This document shows positions 30,828 through 40,602 of a stretch of 64,000 nucleotides of DNA, in pieces (the stretch's first letter is position 1; every line of letters begins with the position of its first letter). Where the stretch lies: assembly GCA_963210315.1 (NCBI GenBank), contig OY723244.1, positions 310,001 to 374,000 on the forward strand. The letters are read 5' to 3'. Below the pieces are notes generated by a model, which worked only from the letters and a program-made list of their open reading frames with translations, did not search any database and had not been told where the DNA came from. Made by a program: the position numbers and the translations under genes. This DNA is from Rhynchopus euleeides (taxonomy: Eukaryota; Euglenozoa; Diplonemea; Diplonemida; Diplonemidae).

Positions 30828-33800
30828 TTTTTTTTTTTTTTTTTTTTAACTTCGTTCCCGTCCCCCCACGTTGTGCGCTACGTCGTTTTTTTTAGGAGAG
30901 GGGGCCCGGTGCCTGCGCGCGTCCTGTCGTACTGTGGCTGCTTGGTGGGGCTAGCGCAGCAGGTTCTACTTTTGCTTCTACGGGCTCTTAGCACTGTAAC
31001 ATGAACTACACGAACAACAAAGCTCTAGGGCAAACAAACCGCGCACTGGCCGGGGTTGAGCTGCGTGGGGCTCCGTGCTGGCGGCATGAACAACGCTACG
31101 TCGTTGTAGCGTTGGCTCACTCGTGTGCTTCTTTCCGGGGTCGGGTCAGGGATAGTGCCCTGTGTGGTGCCGTTTTTTCCCGCAGAGCGGGTGGGTTGCC
31201 GTGCGTCGACACGGAGACACCTCCCCATTAAAAGCCAAAGTTTTTGTGTTGAGACGTCTTCACCTGATATGGCAAAGGTCCTGTTCGTTGGTTTCCCCCT
31301 GGTCTGTCGCGCCCATCAGGGTGCGTGGACAGGGCCCGTACTTTGTTTTCATTCGTGTTCTGTGATTTGTGACCAACCCGCCCCTTGCCCCGCCCGGTTG
31401 AGGTCCCTACCCCTTCCCCCGTTTCGTCAGTAGCTCCGTCTCGGTCTCGTGGAGCAGGCCTGCGTCCATCAGGAAACGCAGGGTGGTCACGGGCCGGGTG
31501 AGGAGTAGGACATGGGGGGAGAGGTTGTCCAGGTGTTTTTCCCGTAGGTCCTTAAGCTTCGGGCAGGTTCGCAGTAGGTGCTTCAGCGTCGTTTTCTGCA
31601 CTGTGCATCCGTGCATGGGGCATTTCGGTGCCCTGTTTTTCGACATGTAGTCGAACAGGAGGTAGTGGCGGCGCGTCCGTAGCAGTCGCATCGTGCTGGC
31701 CCCGAGGCGGGTCAGCGCCGGTGTGTGTAGCGCGGGCCGGCGCGCTGTAGGCCCCGCCGATTTAGGTGGCGTCCAGGCGTACAGACTTTTCTCGCCGGGC
31801 CGGGGCGTCCGCTCCGCAGTCACCCTCCGCACTGCCGCCTTCGCCGCCAGCAGTGTGATGGGCTCCGTCTGCAGCTGGTGGTTGTTCGTCCGCAGACCCG
31901 CCTGATAGTCTGCCAGTTCATTTCCCTCCACCCCGACGTGGGCCGGCACGTACTGCAAGGTGACAGTCGTGCCTGAGCTGGTGAGTGTGGCCAGGCCGCG
32001 CCAGACGTCGACAAGCGTTTCCGCTTTGGCACGGTGTGGCCCTGCTTCTAGCGCGTGCAGGGCGGATTGGCTATCCGTGAGAATCACGACGCGGGCTACA
32101 CCCCTTGCTGCGATCATCTGAGTCGCCTCCCGCAGTGCTACCAGTTCCGCCTGGTAAGAGACGCAGCTCTGGCCCGCCCCGACACTGCGCTTGTCGACGA
32201 TGTCTGTTGTAGAAGGGTCCAGGAGGACAACACCCGCTCCTCCGACTCCCTCCTTTACCGACCCGTCCGTGTAGGCGTGCAGCTCCGCCTGGGGGAGTCC
32301 CGCCAGCATCACCTGCGCCATAGCGTACCTCTCCGCGTCGGTCTGGTCGGGGTCGCTCCGGCTCAGGCCAGGGATGGCGGGGTGTATCTGGATGTTCCCG
32401 AGCATCCCTTGCCACTCCCACGGTGCCACCGGGTAGTGGGATATGATTGTGGCAGGGCCCGGGCTGCGTGTGTAGATGGCGGTGCGTTTGACCACCGATT
32501 CAGCCAAACGAAGCCACGTGCTGCCGGCGGTGCGCGACGCTTTTTGGATCGCCGTTGACCCCGGGGACCCACCAACCCGTCGAATCCGCTCGTACGCCGT
32601 AGCCGCTTCGGTGTACATCTTCTCTTCGAGGGTCGGCAGGTGTGCCTCCCACAGCAGTTCCGCTGTGTCCGTGGTGAAGGCGCAGCCCGTGATGAGCCGC
32701 GCAGCCCGGCGGTGGATCGTCTCCAGCTCGCCGAAGGCCTTGTTGGTGAGTGCGATCCCCCATACGCATATGGCATAGGTTACCGCGGGGAGCACGTATG
32801 TTAGGTACACCTGCCGCAGTGTGTGCGCGTCGCAGCCCCAGTCTCGTCCTGCCAGCATGTGTAGGAGTGCTAGGCGGCGTCGGTAAGTGATCTTGACTTG
32901 CTCGAGGTGCGCGGTCATGCTGCAGGTCTCGTCGATGAGGACCCCCAGGTACTTCGTTCTGTCACCCCGCTTGACCAGACTCCCATCTGAGTAGGTGAGG
33001 GGGAGGTCGGTTTTCCGTATGCCCTCCGCATCTCGCCGTGACACGAAAGGGAGGAAGGAGGTTTTGTCGCGGGACAGGCGGAAACCAAGTCGGGGGAGGC
33101 ATTCCTCGAGGAGGCCGAGTGCCGTTTCGGTCTTCGCTGTTGTGTCATCGATATCGTCCCCCGTGAGGAGGATGGCCAGATCGTCGGCATATATGGCGGT
33201 ATACCCTTTGCAGTGCGCGCTGAGGGTATTCGCCACCTCTGCCATGGCGCAGTTGAAGAGGAGGGGGGACAGCACTGTACCCTGGGGCACCCCCTCGGCC
33301 ATGTGGTAGGTATCCCCGTGTGTACCACATACTGTCGTAGTCGCCCTTCGGTTGTCCAGGTAACTTGTGAACCACCGAAGGTATCGTGCTGGTGTGTTCA
33401 TCTCTTTGAGGCGCCGGAGGATGGCATCTCGACTCACCGTGTCGTACGCCTTCTCCATGTCCACGGTGAGCAGGATTGCGCTGCGGCCTTCTGCCAGTGC
33501 ATCCCGTGCCAGCTGTGTGAGCATCGCCACGTTGTCCACCGCGGACCTGTGGCGACGGAAGCCTGCCTGCACGTCGTTGAGGTTGTGCATCGGCTCTGTG
33601 GGGTCCTCCATGAGCTGTGTGAGCCTCTTGGCGATCATCCGTTCCATCACTTTGCTCGCCCCGCTCGTGAGTGCGATTGGACGGTAGGAGTTGGGGTCGG
33701 AGGCGGGTTTCCCCGGCTTGTGGATCGGGAAGAGGGTCGCTTGTGTCCATTCCTTCGGGAGTCTGCCGCTCACCCACGACAGGTTGCAGATGTGCAGCAG

Positions 33801-35583
33801 GCCCTCCCGTGCCCTGGGGCCGAGGTGTTTGAGGAACTCATTGTGGACACCGTCTGGGCCTGGCGTCTTCTTGTCGGCCAGCGAGTGGATGATGATGTCA
33901 AGCTCCGCCCTGGTGAAGGGGGCCTCTGAGGGGTGGGGTTTCGCGCTTTCCGGTGGGAGTTGTGGGGCACTTAATGGCTCGTCCGGGTGGGCCACCCCCC
34001 CGCCGCCGCTTGTCGCCGCATACAGTCGTCCGAGGCAGTCGGCCTTCTGTCTGTCAGTGGTGAGGGGGTCCCCCTCGTCGAGTAGTGGGTACGGCTGGGC
34101 TTTGTCCGCTCTGCCGTCCAGCTCACGCAGGAGGTTGAAGGCCCCGTTGGTGCGCGAGGCGTCAGTTGCCCGGGCTTCCCAGACCTCACGCTTCGCTCGC
34201 CGGATTTGGTTGGTGACTTCCCTCCTGAGGCGGGTGAGGGTTGTGCCGTCATCTTTCGTGAGCTGCGCCGGTGGTGTGCGTTGTTGGCGCCCGATCTCCG
34301 TGTCCCTCTCGCGGATCGCTTTTTGCACCTTCTTGTCGCACCATCGACGCTTCCGCTTCCGCCTGCGGTGTCTAGGGATGTGGCGCTTCGCCACCTCCAG
34401 CAGCGTGTGGGCCCATCGCGCGTACGCGGTGGTCGCATCCTTCCACCCGCTTACTCCGTCAGCACTCCGCTCCATCTCAGCGCAGTAAGCTTCCCAGTCC
34501 GCCTCCTTCCAGTTCCACAGCGGTTTGGTATTCGTTGTGTCCCTGTGTTGCGGTTCTGTGAGGTGCTCGCAGGGAACGTCGAATTCCATCGGCAGGTGAT
34601 CGGAGCTCCCGGTGTTCAGCACCCTCCATTGCACCGGGTTCCAGTCACTCGCGACGACGACATCGGGTGATGTAGCGTTTTCGCCTACTATGCGCGTCGA
34701 TGATTCAGGGGTGTTGTAGATGCGCATGCCGTGTTCCTGTGCCCAGTCATTGAGTTGGGTCCCGACGGTGTTCGGTGTCTTCGCCGCGCTCCATGTTGGG
34801 TGGTGCGCGTTCAGGTCACCTGCGATCACGACGTTATCTCCACACGGCAACTCCTCGGTGTCGAAGTCATCCCGCCTGGTGTCCGCCTTTTGTAAACCCA
34901 CTGCGCTGGGACGGTAGATGTGAATGATATGTACGCCGCACACCTCCACGTCCTGTCGCTCTGTGACTTTCCAATTCTTGTATTCTGCCACTGTTGCGCC
35001 CAGGTCTTTGCGCACCAGGGTAGTGATACCGCCCCCGTGGGTCTCACTTGTCCCCTTGGCCCGCGACGCCTTCCGGACACGGGTGTGTGCTGCGTACCCG
35101 TTGAAGTTGATCTTCCCCGTCTGGGCGGCCTTTAGCTCCTGGAGGAGGACGACGTCGTATCGTTTCTTCTCCAGGAGGGTGTTGAGCTCCGCCTTTCTCG
35201 CCGGGGTGAGGCCGTTGATATTCCAGCTCAGGCATTTCAGGAGGGGGCCTGGGTTGGGTTCTATGCCTGCCTCGAGTAGCAGTCGTCGTGTGGTTTCGGC
35301 CTGACTGTGGAGGCGTGTGGGCGCTGGTGGTCAGACCCGGAAGGGTTTATCCGGGGACTTAGGGGACCGTGGCGCGGCTTTACGCGCGCCGTCGCGTTCA
35401 CGCCCAGTGCCCCGTGGTGGCGAAGAGGTAGCAGTGGTCTTTGTCCCCCGGACCCTGTCCCGCTTGTCAGGCGACATGGTGAGGGGGATCGGCGTCGGTG
35501 GCCTCTCGTCCCTGTCCGTCCTCGTCCGCGGTGTCGTCTTCTGTGGTGTAGTCTGGGGCTCTGCGGTAGTCTGGGGCTCTGCA
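30828..35583 (-). mobile_element. APE-type LINE, Ingi/I-like
   Basis: A 20-T run at 30828-30847 is the poly(A) tail on the plus strand. The 5' end on the minus strand is near 35583. An 8-bp GCCTTTTT (30825-30832 and 35584-35591) flanks it. It interrupts the codons for GDGNCLF of the host transposon: sequence before (GDGNCL) and after (FHSLFGGDKKK) continue one protein. The 3' UTR is 30848-31406. Confidence 0.88.
31407..35330 (-). CDS. LINE ORF: 2A-like motif, APE endonuclease, RT, RNase H, zinc knuckle
   Basis: In order on the minus strand: a 2A-like motif (LLEAGIEPNPGP at about 35240-35275), then apurinic-type endonuclease (CLSWNINGL, LLQEL, GDLNAHHPTW, SSDHLP), reverse transcriptase (TPGPDGV, LTVDMEKAYDTV, GVPQGTVLSP, YADDLAIL), RNase H (AYTDGSV, ELVALREA, LTDSQSAL, GNELADYQAG) and a C-terminal CX4CX8HX4C zinc motif. 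All catalytic residues look present and no internal stop follows 35330. There is no ATG until well inside, so translation must begin upstream (see 35334-35594) across an in-frame TGA at 35331-35333. The domain order is that of the Ingi/I group. Confidence 0.88.
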   Translation of the reverse strand, partial: PPAPTRLHSQAETTRRLLLEAGIEPNPGPLLKCLSWNINGLTPARKAELNTLLEKKRYDVVLLQELKAAQTGKINFNGYAAHTRVRKASRAKGTSETHGGGITTLVRKDLGATVAEYKNWKVTERQDVEVCGVHIIHIYRPSAVGLQKADTRRDDFDTEELPCGDNVVIAGDLNAHHPTWSAAKTPNTVGTQLNDWAQEHGMRIYNTPESSTRIVGENATSPDVVVASDWNPVQWRVLNTGSSDHLPMEFDVPCEHLTEPQHRDTTNTKPLWNWKEADWEAYCAEMERSADGVSGWKDATTAYARWAHTLLEVAKRHIPRHRRRKRKRRWCDKKVQKAIRERDTEIGRQQRTPPAQLTKDDGTTLTRLRREVTNQIRRAKREVWEARATDASRTNGAFNLLRELDGRADKAQPYPLLDEGDPLTTDRQKADCLGRLYAATSGGGGVAHPDEPLSAPQLPPESAKPHPSEAPFTRAELDIIIHSLADKKTPGPDGVHNEFLKHLGPRAREGLLHICNLSWVSGRLPKEWTQATLFPIHKPGKPASDPNSYRPIALTSGASKVMERMIAKRLTQLMEDPTEPMHNLNDVQAGFRRHRSAVDNVAMLTQLARDALAEGRSAILLTVDMEKAYDTVSRDAILRRLKEMNTPARYLRWFTSYLDNRRATTTVCGTHGDTYHMAEGVPQGTVLSPLLFNCAMAEVANTLSAHCKGYTAIYADDLAILLTGDDIDDTTAKTETALGLLEECLPRLGFRLSRDKTSFLPFVSRRDAEGIRKTDLPLTYSDGSLVKRGDRTKYLGVLIDETCSMTAHLEQVKITYRRRLALLHMLAGRDWGCDAHTLRQVYLTYVLPAVTYAICVWGIALTNKAFGELETIHRRAARLITGCAFTTDTAELLWEAHLPTLEEKMYTEAATAYERIRRVGGSPGSTAIQKASRTAGSTWLRLAESVVKRTAIYTRSPGPATIISHYPVAPWEWQGMLGNIQIHPAIPGLSRSDPDQTDAERYAMAQVMLAGLPQAELHAYTDGSVKEGVGGAGVVLLDPSTTDIVDKRSVGAGQSCVSYQAELVALREATQMIAARGVARVVILTDSQSALHALEAGPHRAKAETLVDVWRGLATLTSSGTTVTLQYVPAHVGVEGNELADYQAGLRTNNHQLQTEPITLLAAKAAVRRVTAERTPRPGEKSLYAWTPPKSAGPTARRPALHTPALTRLGASTMRLLRTRRHYLLFDYMSKNRAPKCPMHGCTVQKTTLKHLLRTCPKLKDLREKHLDNLSPHVLLLTRPVTTLRFLMDAGLLHETETELLTKRGKG

Positions 35584-35594
35584 GCCTTTTTCAT
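35334..35594 (-). CDS. LINE N-terminal leader in frame with the main ORF
   Basis: MKKAAEPQ to KPFRV, 87 residues, basic and Pro/Thr/Arg rich, in the same frame as the endonuclease and ending at TGA 35331-35333. The ATG lies at the 5' insertion boundary, partly made of the duplicated target. Either the TGA is a disabling mutation, or this is a short upstream ORF read through to the 2A motif. No RNA-binding fold recognised. Confidence 0.5.
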
Positions 35595-35790
35595 TCCTTG
35601 TTTGGAGGAGATAAAAAAAAAAGGGGGGCGCGTTGCTGTGTAGCAGCCTGGGTACTCCGCAAAGCCGTTGCCGCGAAGTTGAAGTCCATAAGATTCACCG
35701 ATTTGTTAAAACTTCCGTATTCTCCTGTTCCTACTCTCATCCTAAATTATGTTGAATCCTACAGCAAAGAAGGCATAATAAAAAAAAGAA
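35592..35790 (+). pseudogene. OTU domain continuation after the LINE
   Basis: Downstream of the LINE the frame FHSLFGGDKKKRG ... LRKAVAAKLK ... ILNYVESYSKEGIIKK continues the OTU fold begun at GDGNCLF (30813-30827). The frame is lost at an A8 run (35781-35788) before the transposase ORF. One base of difference in that run separates the two frames. Either a disabling slip, an intron, or a sequencing error in the homopolymer. Confidence 0.65.
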
Positions 35791-38700
35791 ATAGCCGCTT
35801 ACAACACGGTTGTGGCGGAGGCGGGAAACGGGGTCTATCAGGTTGACAACCGGTTTTTTAAGTCACTTGCAGAAGACGACGCCCCAAATAAATGGAAGAA
35901 GGCGTTGTCTGACCCAAGATTTGTGTCGCTTAAGTCGCCGGGAACTGAAAAGGCGAAACCATACCTCCTTGACTTTTCCCTTTACCAGACAGAAGCCAAG
36001 GAGGTAGGCGACCTGCCTGAAGATTATTTTGAGCGCAACAGCACAGCCCCACTTTGCAACCGCATCCTGACAGGCGAAGATGTGGACATTCTAATTGAAC
36101 ATTTTTTAAGTAAAGAAGATGCTGCCCTACGTGCCACCTGTAGTGGACAAGCGATTCAGAACATGCACTGCATGCCCCCCGATGTTATTAACAACATCGG
36201 ATCATTCATCGCCGATGAAATGAAGTCACAGGACTACTTCATTTGGGCTGCTGAATGTTGGTACATAGCCAACCTCACAGGGATGAGTTTTCGGGTACTT
36301 GCAATAGACTCGTCCCAGAATCAGAAATCCTGCATGTTTTTCTCCCCTTCTCCCGATTGCGACCATCTCCGTCTGGATCCGTCCATTTTTCAGAGGGCTG
36401 ACCTTGACCATATTCCTGATCTCATCGAAAATAGTAAGACGGACCCCCCAACAATTCACCTGGAACATAATCATTATTCGTTTGTCAAAACATCGCCGGG
36501 TTTGTATGATGAACTCCTCCGCCGGCATGATACCGTGCTCTGTGAAGACCGGGGTGAAGCGTGGGTGAAGCAAAAGGAACTGTTACAGTTCCAGTCAGCA
36601 GCTACCGAGCTTGAAAAGCTTAGTAGTGAACCTCCAGCCCACAAAAAAAGCAAGAAGCCTGACGGGGACAACACGCAAAATACCCCAGCTGGAAAAAGGC
36701 GGAGGAAGATGCCCCTTCTCGAGGAAACTGACGAAGAGGATGCAGGGGGGAAAGATGTCCTGATGGCCGATCAGGAAGAAGCCCCTGTTCATGCAGAAGT
36801 TGGTAAAGATGTTGATGAAATGCCTTCTTCCATTTCAAAACAGGCAGAAGGAACGTACTCTGCAAAACCTGGGAAGGGCGGATTTGGGCACGATTGTCCC
36901 GGATTTCTCCTGGGGTTAAATAAAGCGTTGTTTGGGGATAAGCCACCACTCAACCCCTACGCTACGATGGCCAATGTTCTGATGGAGAAGCCTTTCTGTT
37001 GGGACTCTGATACTACTGACACAGATGGCGATAAAATAAGCAAAAAGAAAAAATTGAGGCAAAACTTGAGGAACTTTTATGTTGGGTTCGAGGCTGATCA
37101 AAATAAGTTTGGGGATGTTCAGGAGGTGGAATTTCCGCGTGGCTTCGTCAGCGCCAGTGAGGCTCCACTGAGTAGACAGAACCTGCTAGTTCCGTTTGTT
37201 GCTGCACGGAATGGATTCTCCGAAGCGGATACGCTGGACGAGTTGGTCCTCAAGTATCGGTGTGTGAGAACCAACGCACTCCGAAAAGTGGTCAAGGCTG
37301 CTTACGACACGAGGAACAAGGGCCCCAGGAAAAGGGGTCATTCCTCGCAGGTTGCATCGCAAGCGAGTTCTTTGAGTTTGGGGACACCAATGAGTCAACC
37401 CTCGTCCGAAAGGGAAGTAATTTACCACCTCACCGAAAAGCAGGCACAGGCACTGATTGCAAGTGCGATTGCACAAGACAGGGCCACCCGTCCGACACAT
37501 CCAGGGAATGACCCACTACCAACCACGGACCTTCCTTTGCCACCTCAGGACAATGACACAGCAGAGACCAAGGAGGACTATAACTGGACTCCAAGAGCAA
37601 GGAAGCAACCCCGCCGGGGTGACAAACCAAAAACCAAGAAAGAGAAGGTCCCCCAACACCGTAAAACAGCAACAGCCCCCGTCAAACCTCAGTCCAAAGA
37701 GGTGAAAATAGAGGAGAGTACCAAGGTACTTTCAGAGGCAGAGGCCCTTGAACTCAAGGCTGCCGGCGTGGTGTACAATTATTTGGACGACCTTGCGGAT
37801 GTGGATCGGTTGTATGCTTGTCATGACGCTGTAAAGGAACAAATGGCGGTTTATGACCGGCGTCATGCCAAGCTTTGGGATGATTTTTTGGGAGGTCTTC
37901 CACCTGCCGAACCCCCCACACCTCATAAAATGCAAACCGGGTTTCACTCTACCACTAGTAAGTTTTATGACGAGTGGCGGACAAACCATGTGACGATGTG
38001 GGATAATATTACTGACCCGCTATCGCACCTCACGACTCACGAATTTCCATCGGGTTCGTGGCTTGCCTTGCGTGCTGGTCAGGGACATAAAGACGTGGCA
38101 CATTTTAAGAAACTGGAAGCCGCAAGGATAGAAGCGGCAGGGAAAGAAACAGAAGTTGGGCAAGTCGACCACCCTGCGACATGCACTCCTTATGAAATTG
38201 AATGCGAAATTGTTCGCGATCAGCGAATGGCACGGGCCAATGATAAGGCCATTCATAGTGCATATAAGAAAAAAGCCCTTGCAGCACAGAAGGAGAAGGA
38301 GGAAATGGAGGAAAGCGACGAGAGCGAAGAAAGCGAGGAAAGCGATGACAGCGATGACAGCGACGAAAGCGAGGAAAAGAAGGGAAGTAAGAAGAGTAAG
38401 AAGAGTAAGAAAAGTAAGAAGAGTAAGAAAAGTAAGAAAAGTAAGAAGAGCAAGAAGAGTAAGAAAAGTAAGAAGGGTAAAGGTAGTAAAGAAAGTAAGG
38501 AAAGTGAGAAGAAAGGGGGAAAGGATGTGTTAAAATTACCGAGGGGGAGGCGGGGCCCTGAGTTGGCAGGGATGTATGATAAGGCTACCCAAGAAGTCCA
38601 GAAGACGCAGTACCCCTCCTCGTCTAAAGGGGAGAGTTCCAGCATGTCCCAACGTGTGCAGAAAGCACTGGATACGATAAAGGGTGTCCTCAGGGAACAG

Positions 38701-39792
38701 TACCGCGCAGAAAAGGGCATCAAGGATATTGTGCATCCTCTCACCGGCAAGCCCCTAAACTGCAAGCTTCTTCAAGACTGGAATGCTATTTGCCGCGGAA
38801 AAGTACACATCCTGACAGGGATGCGCCCGCATATCTTGGATATGTTTTATTCGAAATATGGACATCAAGAGTTTTTCACGCCGACACAATGTGTCTTATG
38901 TCTGCATTACTTGTATCGGAGGCCTACTGCAAGCCAACTTCCGATCAACCTAGGTCTTAAAGCCTGCGCAAAATCCACAGGAATAATACTTGAGGAAGGG
39001 CTGGTGTATTTGCATACGTACATGAACGAGATTGACATCGTCTATGCGAAACTCAGGACCGATAAATATAATCATGACGCTCTCTTTCCTGACGTTACCA
39101 TGATCCTAGATGTGTTCCCTGTATACATCAATCGCATGAAGGACTTTGATATCAACTACAGTGGATACTATAAAGAACCCGTCTTAAAGTTCCAGGGTGC
39201 GGTTGATATGAACGGTTCATTTTGTTACATATCAGGTGGGCATCCAGGATGCAGGGCCGACAGCAAGATCTGGGGCTCGTCAGAAAAAGATCCGTACACC
39301 AACCACCCAGCCCTTACAAATAAAGATGTGATTCTTGCTGACGGTGCCTACTCCGGTGCCTGGAAATGTGTCATTGGTTCGCGTCGGTCCAAGATGCCTG
39401 GTCCTGACGAAAACCGGGAGGGCGAATTGCCCAAAAGTGAGATGAAAGATGCGGCCCAGTCAGAGTATAATTCGGGTCACGGCTTTTCTCGAGGAAAGGC
39501 CGAACGTGCATTCGCACGCCTTAAAATTTTTGCTGTTGTTGGGGAGCCTTGGAAATGTGTTAAAGATTTAAATGGAATCCGGAAGGTCAGTCGTGCAGTC
39601 ATGATCGCTGCGAATGTCAGCAACTTTACTTACCGCTTAGGTATCGGTGAAATACCAGTCGGGCCTTTTGCAAACATCGTGAGTGACGTTGTCGCCGAAC
39701 CCGCCAGAACGCAAAAAAACCCAGAAAAAACAGAAGAAGTCACGGAACCCACGCAGGATGACAAGGATGATGAAGAATGGAATAACGCCTAG
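35791..39792 (+). CDS. PIF/Harbinger-like DDE transposase with OTU domain
   Basis: The open frame begins at an in-frame stop just upstream, with IAAYNTVVAEAGNGVYQVD. There is no nearby ATG, so this is the 3' part of a longer gene. The first about 230 residues complete an OTU fold (FIADEMKSQDYFIWAAECWYIANL, then HNHYSFVK as the catalytic His region). A charged low-complexity middle includes EESDESEES and a (KKS)n stretch (about 38391-38470). The C-terminal DDE domain has LDVFPVYINR (first Asp about 39110), LADGAYSG (second Asp about 39340) and RGKAERAFARLK (Glu about 39501). This is the DDE_Tnp_4 type used by PIF/Harbinger elements, which make 3-bp duplications, as seen around this composite. 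All three catalytic residues remain. The product is probably inactive here because of the LINE and the frame change upstream. Confidence 0.82.
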   Translation: MAAYNTVVAEAGNGVYQVDNRFFKSLAEDDAPNKWKKALSDPRFVSLKSPGTEKAKPYLLDFSLYQTEAKEVGDLPEDYFERNSTAPLCNRILTGEDVDILIEHFLSKEDAALRATCSGQAIQNMHCMPPDVINNIGSFIADEMKSQDYFIWAAECWYIANLTGMSFRVLAIDSSQNQKSCMFFSPSPDCDHLRLDPSIFQRADLDHIPDLIENSKTDPPTIHLEHNHYSFVKTSPGLYDELLRRHDTVLCEDRGEAWVKQKELLQFQSAATELEKLSSEPPAHKKSKKPDGDNTQNTPAGKRRRKMPLLEETDEEDAGGKDVLMADQEEAPVHAEVGKDVDEMPSSISKQAEGTYSAKPGKGGFGHDCPGFLLGLNKALFGDKPPLNPYATMANVLMEKPFCWDSDTTDTDGDKISKKKKLRQNLRNFYVGFEADQNKFGDVQEVEFPRGFVSASEAPLSRQNLLVPFVAARNGFSEADTLDELVLKYRCVRTNALRKVVKAAYDTRNKGPRKRGHSSQVASQASSLSLGTPMSQPSSEREVIYHLTEKQAQALIASAIAQDRATRPTHPGNDPLPTTDLPLPPQDNDTAETKEDYNWTPRARKQPRRGDKPKTKKEKVPQHRKTATAPVKPQSKEVKIEESTKVLSEAEALELKAAGVVYNYLDDLADVDRLYACHDAVKEQMAVYDRRHAKLWDDFLGGLPPAEPPTPHKMQTGFHSTTSKFYDEWRTNHVTMWDNITDPLSHLTTHEFPSGSWLALRAGQGHKDVAHFKKLEAARIEAAGKETEVGQVDHPATCTPYEIECEIVRDQRMARANDKAIHSAYKKKALAAQKEKEEMEESDESEESEESDDSDDSDESEEKKGSKKSKKSKKSKKSKKSKKSKKSKKSKKSKKGKGSKESKESEKKGGKDVLKLPRGRRGPELAGMYDKATQEVQKTQYPSSSKGESSSMSQRVQKALDTIKGVLREQYRAEKGIKDIVHPLTGKPLNCKLLQDWNAICRGKVHILTGMRPHILDMFYSKYGHQEFFTPTQCVLCLHYLYRRPTASQLPINLGLKACAKSTGIILEEGLVYLHTYMNEIDIVYAKLRTDKYNHDALFPDVTMILDVFPVYINRMKDFDINYSGYYKEPVLKFQGAVDMNGSFCYISGGHPGCRADSKIWGSSEKDPYTNHPALTNKDVILADGAYSGAWKCVIGSRRSKMPGPDENREGELPKSEMKDAAQSEYNSGHGFSRGKAERAFARLKIFAVVGEPWKCVKDLNGIRKVSRAVMIAANVSNFTYRLGIGEIPVGPFANIVSDVVAEPARTQKNPEKTEEVTEPTQDDKDDEEWNNA

Positions 39793-40063
39793 TGGAGGGG
39801 AGAGGGGGGGTGGGCACGGAATACGGGAGGACTAAAGAAGATCTGCCTGTCACACTTCTGATTCACACACGCGGTTTTTTGCGTCGGTCGGGAGCAGTCC
39901 GCCCCCCCCCCCCCACCCCTTCAAATTCGATTTCACGACCCCCCCCCCCCCGAAACAACCCTCGTTTACCTTTTCCATCTCAAAGGCCAATCTCGACTAA
40001 ATGGCCAATTTCACGCAACACCGCACAATATCTCCAGGAAGTTTCTGGTCTGGCTGACACCGG
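39793..40063. other. 3' flank of the transposase gene
   Basis: C-rich, with poly-C tracts near 39901 and 39941. No gene. Leads into the palindromic element. Contains the first copy of a 30-bp direct repeat (40034-40063). Confidence 0.5.
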
Positions 40064-40602
40064 GGGGTAATCAGGCTGGGGAAAAAAACAACAAATCACA
40101 ACAAATCACACCCGATCACAACAGATCACAACAAATCACAAGGCAAATGTTGTGATTTGTTGTGATTTGTTGTGATTTTTTGCGATTTGTTGCGGCCAGT
40201 TGTGATTTGTTGTGACTAGGTGTGACGTGGTGTGATTTGTTGTGACCAGTTGTGACGACTTGTGACCCTTTTGTGATGAGTTGTGATGAGGTGTGATCTG
40301 TTGTGATCTGTTGTGATCGCGATCCAAAATTTTAAATTTTTGAAATTTTGGATCGCGATCACAACAGATCACAACAGATCACACCTCATCACAACTCATC
40401 ACAACTCATCACAACTCATCACAACTCATCACAAAAGGGTCACAAGTCGTCACAACTGGTCGCAACAAATCACAACTGGCCACAACAAATCGCAACAAAT
40501 CGCAACAAATCACAACAAATCACAACATTTGGCGTTGTGATTTGTTGTGATCGGGTGTGATTCGTTGTGATTTGTTGTTTTTTCCCCCAGCCTGATTACC
40601 CC
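40064..40602. mobile_element. Palindromic satellite-like element
   Basis: TIRs GGGGTAATCAGGCTGGGG enclose two inverted arrays of a degenerate 10-bp unit (cacaacaaat, cacaactcat, cacaagtcgt). They meet at a perfect palindrome around gatcgcgatc (40315-40362). The 30-bp sequence starting ccaggaagtttctgg flanks both sides (40034-40063 and 40605-40634). No coding capacity. Almost the entire 539 bp could fold into one hairpin. Confidence 0.8.

Noticed and set aside
40136..40560. Small open frames made of NHNKSQQIT repeats
   Set aside because: They translate a 10-bp satellite and exist on both strands.
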